The translations under genes and the position numbers were made by a program. A stretch of DNA of 64,000 bases from Ensifer adhaerens (lineage in GTDB: Bacteria; Pseudomonadota; Alphaproteobacteria; Rhizobiales; Rhizobiaceae), in NCBI RefSeq assembly GCF_002940685.1, contig NZ_PNFP01000002.1:186001-250000 (forward strand), read 5' to 3'. How positions within the stretch are numbered: position 1 is the stretch's first letter; each line of letters starts with the position of its first letter. The notes beneath the pieces are model-generated. The model was not told the origin of the DNA, made no database searches, and saw only the letters and a program-made list of their open reading frames with translations. This document shows, in pieces, positions 49,069-58,396 of this stretch.

Positions 49069-49476
49069 CTATTCCTTTGTCTTGTCGAAGGCGGCATCCA
49101 CAGGCACCTGCAGAGCGGTCGCCAACTGGTTGGTGCGGGCGGCAAGCGAGATCACCCGAAGCAGGTCCGCATGCTCGGCGTTCGTCATGCCCTTCGCCTT
49201 TGCCGCAGCCGCATGGGAATGGGCACAGTAGCCGCAGCCATTGGTGACGGAGACGGCGATATAGAGCATTTCCTTGACCAGCGGATCGAGCGCCGACGGC
49301 GTTGCCATCACCGCTTTCACGTCGCGCCAGGTCTGTTCCAGGAGCTCCGGGTCGAAGGCGAGCCACAGCCACATGTTGTTGATGAAATCGGACTTGCGGG
49401 TGGTGCGAATGTCATCGAACACGGCTTTGACGCGCGGATCGGCTTCCGGGTTCGGGGGCGGGGTAACGGTGCTCAT
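49069..49476 (-). CDS. Carboxymuconolactone decarboxylase/AhpD-like protein
   Basis: A 135-residue all-helical protein of the CMD family. The AhpD redox motif is present as NGCGYCAHSHAAAA, so a peroxidase or disulfide role is more likely than a decarboxylase. AGGAG lies just before the ATG. It is the second gene after the Tat-exported cyclase-family hydrolase (56-base gap), probably co-transcribed. Confidence 0.85.
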   Translation of the reverse strand: MSTVTPPPNPEADPRVKAVFDDIRTTRKSDFINNMWLWLAFDPELLEQTWRDVKAVMATPSALDPLVKEMLYIAVSVTNGCGYCAHSHAAAAKAKGMTNAEHADLLRVISLAARTNQLATALQVPVDAAFDKTKE

Positions 49477-49532
49477 AGGGCTCCTGCGAATGGTTGCCGG
49501 CGGCCTTGGCGCCGCCGGATCGGGGTGCGAGA

Positions 49533-50354
49533 TCAGGCGAGCGCGAAGACGCGGGCCGGGCCGCCGGTGCCGCCGCGGTGCTTCGGCGCGCCGAGAATGA
49601 GCGTCGCGCCCTTGACCGGCAGCTTGTCGAGATTGGCGGCGGCCTCCAGGCCCCAGCGGCCCTCGGGCAGCCAGGCATAATGCGTGGCGAAATCGGGCGA
49701 GGGGCCATGGTCGAGCGACAGCGTGTCGACGGCAATGCCGGCAGCCTTGCTCTCTTCGATGAGATACTTCGCCGCCTCCACGTGGAAGCCGGGAAAGTGC
49801 AGCTTGCCGGCGCCATCGGCATTGCGGAACTTGTCCGTGCCCATATGCGCACCCCAGCCCGACAGCATGGCGACGCAGGCGTTTTCCGGGATCGCGCCAT
49901 TGGCGGCGACCCAGGCCTTGAGGTCGTCGGGCGTCACCTGCGCATCGGCATCTTTCTCGGCCTTCTCTCTGATATCGACGATCACGAGCGGCACGACGAG
50001 CTTTTCGACCGGCAGTTCGGCGACCGAAAGGCCGTCGGCGGAGAAGTGCAGCGGCGCGTCGACATGGGTGCCGGTGTGTTCGTTCACCCTAAGCTCGAAC
50101 ATGTTGAACTTGTCCTTGGCGTAGTTGAACTTCTCCTCGCGGAAGAACTGCTGCTGGCCGAAGAAGGTCGGGAAATTCTCATGCAGCTCGTGGGTCAGGT
50201 CGGTGACGCTTGCATGTCCCTGGGCGAGGGCAGGAGGTGCCGCGCCAACGCTTGCGGCGGCAAGGCCCGCCGTTCCGACCGCGGCGGCTTTGAAGAAGCT
50301 GCGGCGCGAAAGCATGCGCGCCTTGACCGTTTCCATGACGCAGGCATCGCACAT
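49533..50354 (-). CDS. Tat-exported cyclase-family hydrolase (kynurenine formamidase-like)
   Basis: A 273-residue protein. The twin-arginine signal LSRRSFFKAAAVGTAGLAAA is cleaved near PALAQG. The mature domain carries HTGTHVDAPLHF, the metal-binding HxGTHxDxPxHF motif of the cyclase/kynurenine formamidase family, and later HFPGFHVEAAKYL and TLSLDHGPSPDF. Export of a folded metalloenzyme is implied. The substrate is unknown. AAGGAG precedes the ATG. The AhpD-like gene follows. Confidence 0.87.
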   Translation of the reverse strand: MCDACVMETVKARMLSRRSFFKAAAVGTAGLAAASVGAAPPALAQGHASVTDLTHELHENFPTFFGQQQFFREEKFNYAKDKFNMFELRVNEHTGTHVDAPLHFSADGLSVAELPVEKLVVPLVIVDIREKAEKDADAQVTPDDLKAWVAANGAIPENACVAMLSGWGAHMGTDKFRNADGAGKLHFPGFHVEAAKYLIEESKAAGIAVDTLSLDHGPSPDFATHYAWLPEGRWGLEAAANLDKLPVKGATLILGAPKHRGGTGGPARVFALA

Positions 50355-50617
50355 CGTCTTTGCTCCTTCTCAAGAGGACTGAAGTTAGTCGGCGAAATCG
50401 GCCGGAAGTCGTAGCCGGTGGTTGCAAGATAGCGCAGTCCTCGCGGCTGTAAATGTCGATTGCCCATGGAGTCTCCGTGTGAAGCTCGGCGGGCTGGCGC
50501 GCGCGATCGACACGGTGCTTCGATCGTGAATTTCTATTTTCTAATATTTCTCCGCGTGCTATTTATAGTTGCGGGTAGGGGGCGGAAATCACCTTCCCCG
50601 TGAAGCGGAGATTGCCG

Positions 50618-51004
50618 ATGGCCAAGCGTTCCTGGTCGGACAGGGAAAGGGTTCTCCTCGTATATGGATTGGCGGTCGTATTGTTTCTTCTCTGCTTGAC
50701 TCTGGCCCTTGCTGCGGTGGTTTTATCAGCGGACAGGGACATCGTTGAAAAGGCAGGCAAATTTCACACTGTTCTCAAGAACTACAATGTTTATATGTCG
50801 TGCGCTTTCAATCTGTTCGTTTCCTTTATGTATTATAGGCTCGTTGTTGAGTTCGATTCAATCAAGCTTCAAATGAAGCCGCTTGAACTGTATATGGATT
50901 TCTTCGCCTTTATTGTATTTTTTACGGCGATGGTGCTGCTGACCATGGCGATGATGTTGGTGCCGACAACCCTGCTTGCGTATCTTGTTCTTGCTCAATC
51001 GTGA
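50618..51004 (+). CDS. Orphan membrane protein of AT-richer composition
   Basis: A 128-residue protein with three hydrophobic segments (VLLVYGLAVVLFLLCLTLAL; VYMSCAFNLFVSFMYY; FFAFIVFFTAMVLLTMAMML) and no recognised family. ATG 50618 follows GGAG (50608). Its codons use more A and T in third positions than the neighbours, and the upstream gap is also AT-rich, which may mean recent acquisition. It is a single gene between the hydrolase pair and the efflux operon. Confidence 0.6.
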   Translation: MAKRSWSDRERVLLVYGLAVVLFLLCLTLALAAVVLSADRDIVEKAGKFHTVLKNYNVYMSCAFNLFVSFMYYRLVVEFDSIKLQMKPLELYMDFFAFIVFFTAMVLLTMAMMLVPTTLLAYLVLAQS

Positions 51005-51249
51005 GGGGCGAAAATAGGCCGGCAGTGCCAGAAGGTGCCGCTGAAGAGCCTGCAAAATCAGGGGCCGCTCACGCCCGAGGCAGGCTTGAACGCCATCATG
51101 CCGCCAACAAAATCGCTTTTATTACAATTGCGTAATGATGGCATTCGGTCATTGCCCCGACGCGCGCGAACAGGGATACTCCGCGCTAACGGAACGAACC
51201 GCCGGCCGCGCCGCGCTGGGGCGTGTTTATGCTTTATTCGGAGACTTGA

Positions 51250-52434
51250 ATGCGGGTTTGGAAACAGCTTGCGGTGAGCGCCGCTGTGCTTCTCGTGGGC
51301 GCAACCGTCTGGGTGCGGTTCGTGCCCGGCGCCGGTGAAACGCTGGCCGCCATTGGCGTTTCGCACCCGCTGATCGATGCCTTGTCCAAGCCCGGCGCCG
51401 CAGGCGGTGCAGGCGGCGAGCGCGGCAATGGTCGCGGCCAGGGCGGCAACAATGCCATTCTCGTCATGGTCCGGCCTTCAGGCACTTCCGTCGTCAACGA
51501 CCGGCTGAACGCCATCGGCAACGGCGAGGCGATCCACTCCGTCACCGTCACGCCGACGGCAACCGGCAACCTCACCGAAATTCTCGTGCGCTCCGGCGAG
51601 AAGGTGGCGCAGGGCCAGGTGATCGCCAAGCTCGACAGCGACGACCAGAAGATCGCCGCCGACCAGGCACGGCTGACGCGCGACAGCGCGCGCGAGAAGG
51701 TGGAACGCTACCGCAACCTCAGCACCGCGCGCGCGGTGACGGCCGTGGAAGTGCGCGACGCCGAAATCGCCATGCAGACGGCCGAACTGGCGCTGAAGAC
51801 GGCCGAGCTCGATCTCAAGCGCCGCGACATCGTTGCGCCTTCCAAGGGCGTCGTCGGCATCATTACCGTCAATGTCGGCGACTACGTCACGACGACGACG
51901 CCGATTGCCGTCGTCGACGACCGCTCAGAGATCCTCGTCGATTTCTGGGTGCCGGAGCGCTTCGCCAACAAGATCACCGTCGGCCAGCCGGTCACGGCCT
52001 TCGCCATCGCCCAGCCGGGCAACCAGCTCGACGGTGCGATCCACGCGATCGACAACCGCCTCGACCAGGCGAGCCGGACGCTGCGCGTGCGCGCAAGGCT
52101 CGAAAACCCCGATGATATGTTGAGGGCAGGCATGTCCTTCTCCGTCACCGTCGCCTTTGACGGCGACACCTATCCGACGGTCGATCCGCTGGCGATCCAG
52201 TGGAGCTCGGAAGGCTCCTATGTCTGGCGCGTCTCGGGCGACAAGAGCGAGAAGGTGCCGGTGAAGATCATCCAGCGCAATCCGGACAAGGTGCTGGTGG
52301 ATGCGGCGCTGTCGGAAGGCGACGAGGTCGTCACCGAAGGCGTGCAGCGCCTGCGCGACGGCGGCGACGTGCGCATCGCCGGCCGCGAGCGCAGCCAGGA
52401 TACGGCTCAGAAGGTCGCGGAGGAAACCAAGTGA
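51250..52434 (+). CDS. RND efflux periplasmic adaptor (MFP)
   Basis: A 394-residue membrane fusion protein. A basic start and a membrane helix (VWKQLAVSAAVLLVGATVWV) are followed by a glycine-rich linker (GAAGGAGGERGNGRGQGG). Lipoyl halves flank a coiled-coil hairpin (VTVTPTATGNLTEILVRSGE; KGVVGIITVNVGDYVTT), then the beta-barrel and membrane-proximal domains. GGAG lies before the ATG. The stop overlaps the RND pump start as GTGA, so the two are coupled. No outer membrane channel gene is present here. Confidence 0.92.
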   Translation: MRVWKQLAVSAAVLLVGATVWVRFVPGAGETLAAIGVSHPLIDALSKPGAAGGAGGERGNGRGQGGNNAILVMVRPSGTSVVNDRLNAIGNGEAIHSVTVTPTATGNLTEILVRSGEKVAQGQVIAKLDSDDQKIAADQARLTRDSAREKVERYRNLSTARAVTAVEVRDAEIAMQTAELALKTAELDLKRRDIVAPSKGVVGIITVNVGDYVTTTTPIAVVDDRSEILVDFWVPERFANKITVGQPVTAFAIAQPGNQLDGAIHAIDNRLDQASRTLRVRARLENPDDMLRAGMSFSVTVAFDGDTYPTVDPLAIQWSSEGSYVWRVSGDKSEKVPVKIIQRNPDKVLVDAALSEGDEVVTEGVQRLRDGGDVRIAGRERSQDTAQKVAEETK

Positions 52435-55400
52435 GCGGCGGCGACAGTCAGGCAAGCGGCCACGGATCTGGCCACGGCAGCGGTGGCGGCCAGATGTCGG
52501 CGCGCGAGCGCGGCAAGACCGGCTTTACCGCACTCTTCATCCGTCGCCCGATCTTCGCGCTCGTCGTCAACACGCTGATCGTCGTGGCCGGGCTTGCCGC
52601 CTGGAACGGCATCGAAATCCGCGAGCTGCCGCAGGTCGACCAGCCGGTCATTTCGGTGACGACGACGCTGGATGGAGCGGCACCCGAAACGATGGACCGC
52701 GAGGTGACCTCGGTGGTCGAAGGGGCCGTGTCGCGCGTCCAGGGCATTCGCGACATCTCGTCCACCTCCAATTTCGGCCGCAGCCGCGTGACGCTGCAGT
52801 TCTCCGACACCACCGATATCGGACAGGCCGCCAACGACATTCGCGATGCGCTCGGCCGGGTGCGCAACCAGCTGCCCGAAGACGTCGACGAGCCGAGCAT
52901 CGTCAAAGCCGATGCCGACAGCCAGCCGATCATGCGCCTCGCGCTCACCTCCGACACCATGTCGATGGAAGACATGACGCTGCTCGTCGAAAACGAGATC
53001 AGCGACCGGCTGGCGGCGGTGGAAGGGGTCGCCGACGTTGCCGTCTATGGCGACCAGGAGAAGATCTTCCGCATCGACCTCGACCAGGCGAAACTTGCCG
53101 GGCGCGGGGTGACGGTGGCAAATCTGCGCACGGCGCTGGCGAATGCTTCCTACGACGTGCCGGCCGGCAAGTTGACCAGCGCCAGCCAGGACATCTCGGT
53201 GCGCGCCACGGCCGACCTGCAGACGCCGGAGCAGTTCGAAAACCTGATCCTCGTCAACAATGTGCGCCTGCGCGATGTGGCGACCGTCACGCTCGGTCCC
53301 GATACCGGCACGACGGCGCTGCGCTCCAACGGCCGCCAGGGCATCGGGCTTGGCATCGTGCGCCAGGCGCAGTCCAACACCGTCGATATTTCCGAGGGCG
53401 TGCGCAAGGTCGTCGATACGATCCAGACGCAGATCCTGCCCGAGGGCACGCAGCTCCGGATCACCAGCGACGACGCCGTCTTCATCAACGGCGCCATCCA
53501 CGAGGTGGAGATTGCGCTGATCGTCGCCGTCTTCATCGTGACCTTGGTCATCTACCTGTTCCTGCTCGACTGGCGGGCGACGCTGATCCCGACGATCTCG
53601 ATGCCGATTGCGCTGATCGGCACGGTGGCGGCGATCTATCTCGCCGGCTTCTCGATCAACATCCTGACGCTGCTCGCCATCGTGCTTGCGACCGGGCTTG
53701 TCGTCGACGACGCGATCGTGGTGCTCGAAAACATCGTGCGCCGCCGCGCCGAGGGGTTGGGGCCGCGGGCGGCGGCCGTGCACGGCACGCTCGAAGTGTT
53801 CTTCGCGGTGCTGGCGACGACGGCGACACTGGCGGCTGTCTTCGTGCCGCTCTCCTTCCTGCCGGGCCAGACCGGCGGTCTCTTCCGCGAGTTCGGCTTC
53901 GTGCTCGCCTTCGCGATCCTGCTTTCGTCCTTCGTGTCACTGACGCTCTGCCCGATGCTCGCCTCGCGCATGCTGACGAAGGAGACACATGACGTTCCGG
54001 GGCCGATGGCGCGCTTCGGGGCGCGGGCGGCCGGCTTCTACCGGGTGACGCTCCGAGCCTGCCTCAACTCGCCGCTGCTCGTCTTCGTCGTCGCGGGCTT
54101 CTTCACCGTCATGGGGGGCGCCGGCTTCCTGACGCTGAAATCGGAACTGACGCCGACGGAAGACCGTTCGCAGATCATGATGCGCATCAACGCGCCGCAG
54201 GGCGTTTCGCTCGAGTACGCGCAGGCGCAGATGCGCCGCATCGAGGACGGCCTGCAGCCGCTCGTCAAGTCCGGCGAGATCGACAATATTTTCTCGATTT
54301 CGGGGCAGGGCGGTTCGGTCAACAGCGGCTTCATGGTACTGACGCTCGCCCCCTGGGAAAAGCGTGACCGCAGCCAGCAGGAGATCGTCGCCGACATCAA
54401 TAGGATGACGGGGCGGATTCCGTCGGTCCGGGTCTTTGCGATCCAGCCGAACAGCTTGGGCATTCGCGGCGCCGGCAGCGGCCTGCAGGTGGCGCTCGTC
54501 GGCAACGACTACAACAAGCTCGGCGATGCGGCGGCAAAGCTGGTGCGCCAGATGGAAGACACCGGCCGCTTCGAGAACGTCCGCCTCAACTATGAGGCCA
54601 ACCAGGCGCAGCTTTCGATCACCATCGACCGCGAGCGTGCCTCCGACATGGGCGTCGATATCGGCGGCCTGGCCTGGGCGCTGCAGGCGATGCTCGATGG
54701 CAACAGCGTCGTCGACGTCTATGTCGACGGCGAATCCTATCCGGTGAAGCTGCTGTCCTCGACCAACCCGGTCAACGACCCGACCGACCTGCAGAACATC
54801 TTCCTCAAGGCCGGCGACGGCAAGATCGTGCCGATGTCGACGATCGCCAGCGTCGAGGAGATGGCGGTGGCGCCGCAGCTTTCGCGGGAATCGCAACTGC
54901 GTGCCGTGTCGCTTTCGGCCGGCCTCAAGTCCGATCTGGCGCTCGGCGAGGCGCTGACCATGGTCGAGCAGATGGCAGAGCCGCTTCTGCCGCCGGGCTC
55001 GCGCATCATGCCGCTTGCCGAAGCCGCGACCCTCAACGAAAACGCCAACGGGCTGTTCGTCACCTTCGGCTTTGCGCTCGTCATCATCTTCCTGGTGCTT
55101 GCCGCCCAGTTCGAAAGCTTCGTCAGCGGCTTCATCATCATGTCGACGGTGCCGCTCGGGCTTGCCTGCGCGGTCTTTGCGATGATCATGACCGGCAATA
55201 CGCTCAACATCTACAGCCAGATCGGCCTCGTCATGCTCGTCGGCATCATGGCGAAGAACGGCATCCTGATCGTCGAATTCGCCAACCAGCTGCGCGACCG
55301 CGGTGAGGACGTGCGCTCGGCGATCGAGAACGCCGCCAATATTCGTCTGCGTCCCGTCATGATGACGATGATCGCCACCATCGTCGGCGCGGTGCCGCTG

Positions 55401-55604
55401 GTGCTCGCAAGCGGAGCAGGCGCGGAAGCGCGCATCGCGCTCGGCTGGGTGCTCGTCGGCGGTCTTGGCCTCGCGGTGATCGTCACGCTCTACCTGACGC
55501 CGGTCGCCTATCTGGTGATCGCGCGCTTCACCAAGCCGCACGCGGACGAGGAGCGCAAGCTGCACGAGGAAATGGACGCGGCGGCGGCGCTGGAGGCGCG
55601 CTAA
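52431..55604 (+). CDS. RND multidrug efflux pump, HAE1 family
   Basis: A 1057-residue inner membrane proton/drug antiporter. After a Gly/His/Ser-rich N-terminal extension of about 25 residues (SGHGSGHGSGGG) comes the RND core: FIRRPIFALVVNTLIVVAGL, porter repeats, the TM4 proton-relay Asp pair in GLVVDDAIVVLENIVRR, and the second-half signature GIMAKNGILIVEFANQLRD. GTG 52431 overlaps the adaptor stop and follows GGAGGAAA; ATG 52494 would omit the extension. It should work with the adaptor and a channel encoded elsewhere. Confidence 0.93.
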   Translation: MSGGDSQASGHGSGHGSGGGQMSARERGKTGFTALFIRRPIFALVVNTLIVVAGLAAWNGIEIRELPQVDQPVISVTTTLDGAAPETMDREVTSVVEGAVSRVQGIRDISSTSNFGRSRVTLQFSDTTDIGQAANDIRDALGRVRNQLPEDVDEPSIVKADADSQPIMRLALTSDTMSMEDMTLLVENEISDRLAAVEGVADVAVYGDQEKIFRIDLDQAKLAGRGVTVANLRTALANASYDVPAGKLTSASQDISVRATADLQTPEQFENLILVNNVRLRDVATVTLGPDTGTTALRSNGRQGIGLGIVRQAQSNTVDISEGVRKVVDTIQTQILPEGTQLRITSDDAVFINGAIHEVEIALIVAVFIVTLVIYLFLLDWRATLIPTISMPIALIGTVAAIYLAGFSINILTLLAIVLATGLVVDDAIVVLENIVRRRAEGLGPRAAAVHGTLEVFFAVLATTATLAAVFVPLSFLPGQTGGLFREFGFVLAFAILLSSFVSLTLCPMLASRMLTKETHDVPGPMARFGARAAGFYRVTLRACLNSPLLVFVVAGFFTVMGGAGFLTLKSELTPTEDRSQIMMRINAPQGVSLEYAQAQMRRIEDGLQPLVKSGEIDNIFSISGQGGSVNSGFMVLTLAPWEKRDRSQQEIVADINRMTGRIPSVRVFAIQPNSLGIRGAGSGLQVALVGNDYNKLGDAAAKLVRQMEDTGRFENVRLNYEANQAQLSITIDRERASDMGVDIGGLAWALQAMLDGNSVVDVYVDGESYPVKLLSSTNPVNDPTDLQNIFLKAGDGKIVPMSTIASVEEMAVAPQLSRESQLRAVSLSAGLKSDLALGEALTMVEQMAEPLLPPGSRIMPLAEAATLNENANGLFVTFGFALVIIFLVLAAQFESFVSGFIIMSTVPLGLACAVFAMIMTGNTLNIYSQIGLVMLVGIMAKNGILIVEFANQLRDRGEDVRSAIENAANIRLRPVMMTMIATIVGAVPLVLASGAGAEARIALGWVLVGGLGLAVIVTLYLTPVAYLVIARFTKPHADEERKLHEEMDAAAALEAR

Positions 55605-55622
55605 CCCGAGGGGCTGTCCCTT

Positions 55623-56057
55623 CTATGTTTCGAGGGCGGCGGCAATGAGATAAATCGCTGCCGCCAACCCGCCGAGCGCGCTGCGCCCGGCGTGAAGCCT
55701 GCCCCAAAATTGAAGCAGCTCGCGGCTGGCGTCGCCGGCGTCCTCCGGCCGGACTGCCTCCAGCTGGCGATTGACCGGCATGACGAAGAGCAGCGTGTAG
55801 GGCCAGTTCATGATGATGATCGCGGCGCCCAGTCCCCAGAGCACGTGGCCGGTCTGACCCCAGGCGCCGGCGCCGAGCAGGCCCGAGACGAGCGCGAGCG
55901 TCGCCTGCATCTCGAAGCCGCGGCGATACGATGGGAGCCACTGCACGAGTGCTGCCCGATCATCGAGATGCAGCCTTGCCGGCTGCTCGGCCCAGGTGAT
56001 GTAGATGGCGGCGCCGAAAAAGACCGACGCGGTGAGCAAAGCGGTGAGACCGATCAT
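55623..56057 (-). CDS. DUF1772-like membrane protein
   Basis: A 144-residue protein with four hydrophobic segments (GLTALLTASVFFGAAIYITW; ATLALVSGLLGAGAWG; WGLGAAIIIMNWPYTLLFVM; ALGGLAAAIYLIAAAL) and the NRQL stretch typical of DUF1772-type anthrone-oxygenase-like proteins. Function is unknown. ATG 56057 follows GGAGGGG; an earlier start at 56087 is less likely. It is convergent with the RND pump, 18 bases apart. Confidence 0.75.
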   Translation of the reverse strand: MIGLTALLTASVFFGAAIYITWAEQPARLHLDDRAALVQWLPSYRRGFEMQATLALVSGLLGAGAWGQTGHVLWGLGAAIIIMNWPYTLLFVMPVNRQLEAVRPEDAGDASRELLQFWGRLHAGRSALGGLAAAIYLIAAALET

Positions 56058-56283
56058 TTGCCCCTCCTTCCTTCCCGCAACCATCATAATCCAAGGCCGG
56101 CGAAACGGCAGGTGTTTTCTGGCGCTTCGCTCTCATACGTAGCAATGTTTTCCGGTCCGCAGGGCAGAAGGGCGGGGCTGGCGAGCGCCCGGATGCGAAG
56201 GGCGAAAGATTGCCGCGGGCCAGCACGAGGCAGGATCTTGGCGGCGTTCGACGCATGGAGGGGGCTTCCCGCGTCAGTGAAAC

Positions 56284-56316
56284 TGATTCCGATTGATGCG
56301 ACAGTGTCTTGAAATG
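56284..56316. repeat. Short repeat, copy A, near tetR
   Basis: TGATTCCGATT (56284-56294) and CTTGAAATG (56308-56316), 13 bases apart. The same two blocks at the same spacing occur at 58397-58429 on the same strand. Confidence 0.55.
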
Positions 56317-56341
56317 GAATGGCTTTTCGGTCCTGACGGTG

Positions 56342-56956
56342 TCAGTCACGGCGTTGCGCCAGGCCTGCGACGATCGTTGCGAGACCCTGTTCGAACGTGG
56401 CGTCCGGGCCGGCCCGGTCAAGCTCCGCCATTGCCGCGGCAAGCAGCGGCGCGTCGGGCATGGCTGCCGGTTTGGTCCCGGTTCCGTCGTCCGCCGCTTC
56501 CTCGGCCGTCTGCTGCTCCAGCACCGAGCCGACGACGAAGTGGCTGACCAGGAGAAGCGACGAGGCGGCATCGGCTGGCGCAAATCCGGCCTCGTGCAAG
56601 AGCGTCATCTGCGCTTCCACCGCCGTCATCTGTGATGCACTCGGCCTTGTGCCGGCGTGGATGCGGGCACCGTCGCGATAGGCAAGCAGGCTTCTGCGGA
56701 AACTGCGAGCATTGGCGGTGAGAAAGGCGCGCCAATCCTCGCCCGGCTGCGGCAAGGCGTGATCGTGGTTTTCCGCCATCATTGCTTCGGCAAGTGCGGC
56801 GATCAGCGCCTGCTTGCTCCTGAAATGCCAGTAGAGCGCCGGCTGCTGCACGCCGAGCCGCTCTGCCAGCCGCCGGGTCGTCAGCCCGTCCAGTCCCACC
56901 TCGTTGAGCAACGTCAGGGCGGCCCGCACCACCGCGTCTCTTTGCAGTTTCGTCAT
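56342..56956 (-). CDS. tetR: TetR-type repressor, tetracycline-repressor class
   Basis: A 204-residue regulator. The N-terminal helix-turn-helix reads VVRAALTLLNEVGLDGLTTR, then RLAERLGVQQPALYWHFRSK, nearly the classical TetR(B/D) pattern. The C-terminal domain has AYRDGARIHAGTRPS, corresponding to the tetracycline-binding region. ATG 56956 follows GGAGCGAGAG. It is divergent from the tetA-type pump, with two operator-like palindromes between, as in Tn10-type determinants. Whether its inducer is tetracycline or another compound is not known. Confidence 0.85.
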   Translation of the reverse strand: MTKLQRDAVVRAALTLLNEVGLDGLTTRRLAERLGVQQPALYWHFRSKQALIAALAEAMMAENHDHALPQPGEDWRAFLTANARSFRRSLLAYRDGARIHAGTRPSASQMTAVEAQMTLLHEAGFAPADAASSLLLVSHFVVGSVLEQQTAEEAADDGTGTKPAAMPDAPLLAAAMAELDRAGPDATFEQGLATIVAGLAQRRD

Positions 56957-56983
56957 CTCTCGCTCCATCCGTCGCTTGACAAT

Positions 56984-56996
56984 TTATCATCGATAA
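56984..56996. promoter_or_regulatory. tet operator-like palindrome 1
   Basis: TTATC-ATC-GATAA, close to the Tn10 tetO core TATCATTGATA. It lies just after TTGACA (56976-56981), a possible -35 box on the plus strand. Confidence 0.7.
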
Positions 56997-57013
56997 GTTT
57001 CCTGTGCATTAAT

Positions 57014-57026
57014 TTATCAATGATAA
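57014..57026. promoter_or_regulatory. tet operator-like palindrome 2
   Basis: TTATC-AAT-GATAA, 12 bases before the tetA start. Its centre is 30 bases from that of palindrome 1, the same spacing as O1 and O2 of Tn10. Confidence 0.7.
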
Positions 57027-57037
57027 GGAATCGTGAC

Positions 57038-58288
57038 ATGACGCAGGGGGCTACGAAGGCCGCGACCGGGATCGAAACCGGCCGTGGCGCAAGGGCGGGG
57101 CGCAAGGCGCTCTCGGCGCTGTTTGCGGCGGTGGCACTCGATGCGTTCGGCATCGGCCTCGTCATGCCGGTTCTGCCGGGCCTCCTGCACAACCTTGCCC
57201 ATGCCGACGATGTCGCCGGGCACTACGGCGTCCTGGTCTCGCTCTATGCGGTCATGCAGTTCGCCTTCGCTCCCGTGCTCGGCCTCCTTTCCGATCGTTA
57301 TGGCCGGCGGCCGGTGCTGCTCGTATCGCTCGCCGGTGCGGCGATCGACTATGCGGTGATGGCGAGCGCGCCGACGCTGACGATCCTCTATCTCGGCCGC
57401 ATGATCGCCGGCATTACCGGGGCGACCGGCGCGGTCGCCGGTGCGGCCATTGCCGACACGACCGAAGGGGAGGCGCGGGCGCGGCACTTCGGTACGCTCG
57501 GGGCCTGCTTCGGTATCGGCATGATCGCCGGGCCGGTCGTCGGTGGGGTGCTCGGTTCCCTCGGGCCGCATGCGCCCTTCGCGGCTGCGGCTGTTCTGAG
57601 CGGCCTCGGATTTCTCATGGCCTTGCTGTTCCTGCCGGAAAGCCGGCGGCCGATCGTGGCGGGCGAAGCGGCAAGCACGCTCGATCCGCTTGTCGGATCA
57701 TTCGCAGGGCCGCTGGCGGGGCTGCGCCGGACCTTCGGTGCCCCACTCCGGAAGTCGCTTCTGGCCGTGTTCTTCATCGTGCAGCTCGTCGGCCAGGTGC
57801 CGGCGGTGCTCTGGGTCATCTTCGGCGAGCGCCGTTTCGGTTGGGATGCGACGGCGACCGGGTTTTCGCTTGCCGCTTTCGGCCTGCTGCATGCGCTGGC
57901 GCAAGGGGTGGTCGCCGGGCCGGTCGCGACACGGCTTGGCGAAAAGCGGGCGCTGCAGCTCGGCATCGTGCTCGACAGTCTCGGCTACGGGCTGCTGGCG
58001 CTTGCCACGGAGAGCTGGATGGTATTGCCGATCGTGCTGCTGCTTGCCGGCGGCGGCATCGGCACGCCCGCTTTGCAGGCGCTTTTGTCGCGCGCCGTCG
58101 ACGAGGCGGGCCAGGGCCGGCTGCAGGGCGCGCTTGCCAGCCTTGCCAGCCTGGCTTCGATCATCGGCCCGCTGCTTTTCGTCGGCCTCTATTCGTGGAC
58201 GCTCGCCTCCTGGGACGGCTGGGTGTGGATTGCCGGCATCGCGCTCTATCTCCTCTGCGTGCCCGTGTTGAGGCGCCTGCCGGGGTGA
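57038..58288 (+). CDS. tetA: TetA-type MFS efflux pump
   Basis: A 416-residue 12-helix antiporter of the DHA1 TetA group. It shows DAFGIGLVMPVLPGLL, motif [20 protein letters not shown], motif C GPVVGGVLGSLGPHAPF and the length of TetA(A/G/41)-type pumps. ATG 57038 follows AAGGA. Regulation by the divergent repressor through the two palindromes is expected. Resistance to tetracycline is inferred from the gene layout and family, not shown. Confidence 0.85.
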   Translation: MTQGATKAATGIETGRGARAGRKALSALFAAVALDAFGIGLVMPVLPGLLHNLAHADDVAGHYGVLVSLYAVMQFAFAPVLGLLSDRYGRRPVLLVSLAGAAIDYAVMASAPTLTILYLGRMIAGITGATGAVAGAAIADTTEGEARARHFGTLGACFGIGMIAGPVVGGVLGSLGPHAPFAAAAVLSGLGFLMALLFLPESRRPIVAGEAASTLDPLVGSFAGPLAGLRRTFGAPLRKSLLAVFFIVQLVGQVPAVLWVIFGERRFGWDATATGFSLAAFGLLHALAQGVVAGPVATRLGEKRALQLGIVLDSLGYGLLALATESWMVLPIVLLLAGGGIGTPALQALLSRAVDEAGQGRLQGALASLASLASIIGPLLFVGLYSWTLASWDGWVWIAGIALYLLCVPVLRRLPG

Positions 58289-58396
58289 AAGCCGGCCGTT
58301 TTCCACGCTCTCATGCAGTCTTGTGACACTCCGGTCTCACGTCAGGCGTTTTCCTGCGCTACTGTGACCGGGAAGTGCGCGAGCGTCTGGACAAAG

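Noticed and set aside
53936-55565. A 542-codon minus-strand open frame opposite the RND pump
   Set aside because: Its His/Asp/Arg-rich sequence is an antisense artefact of the membrane protein gene.
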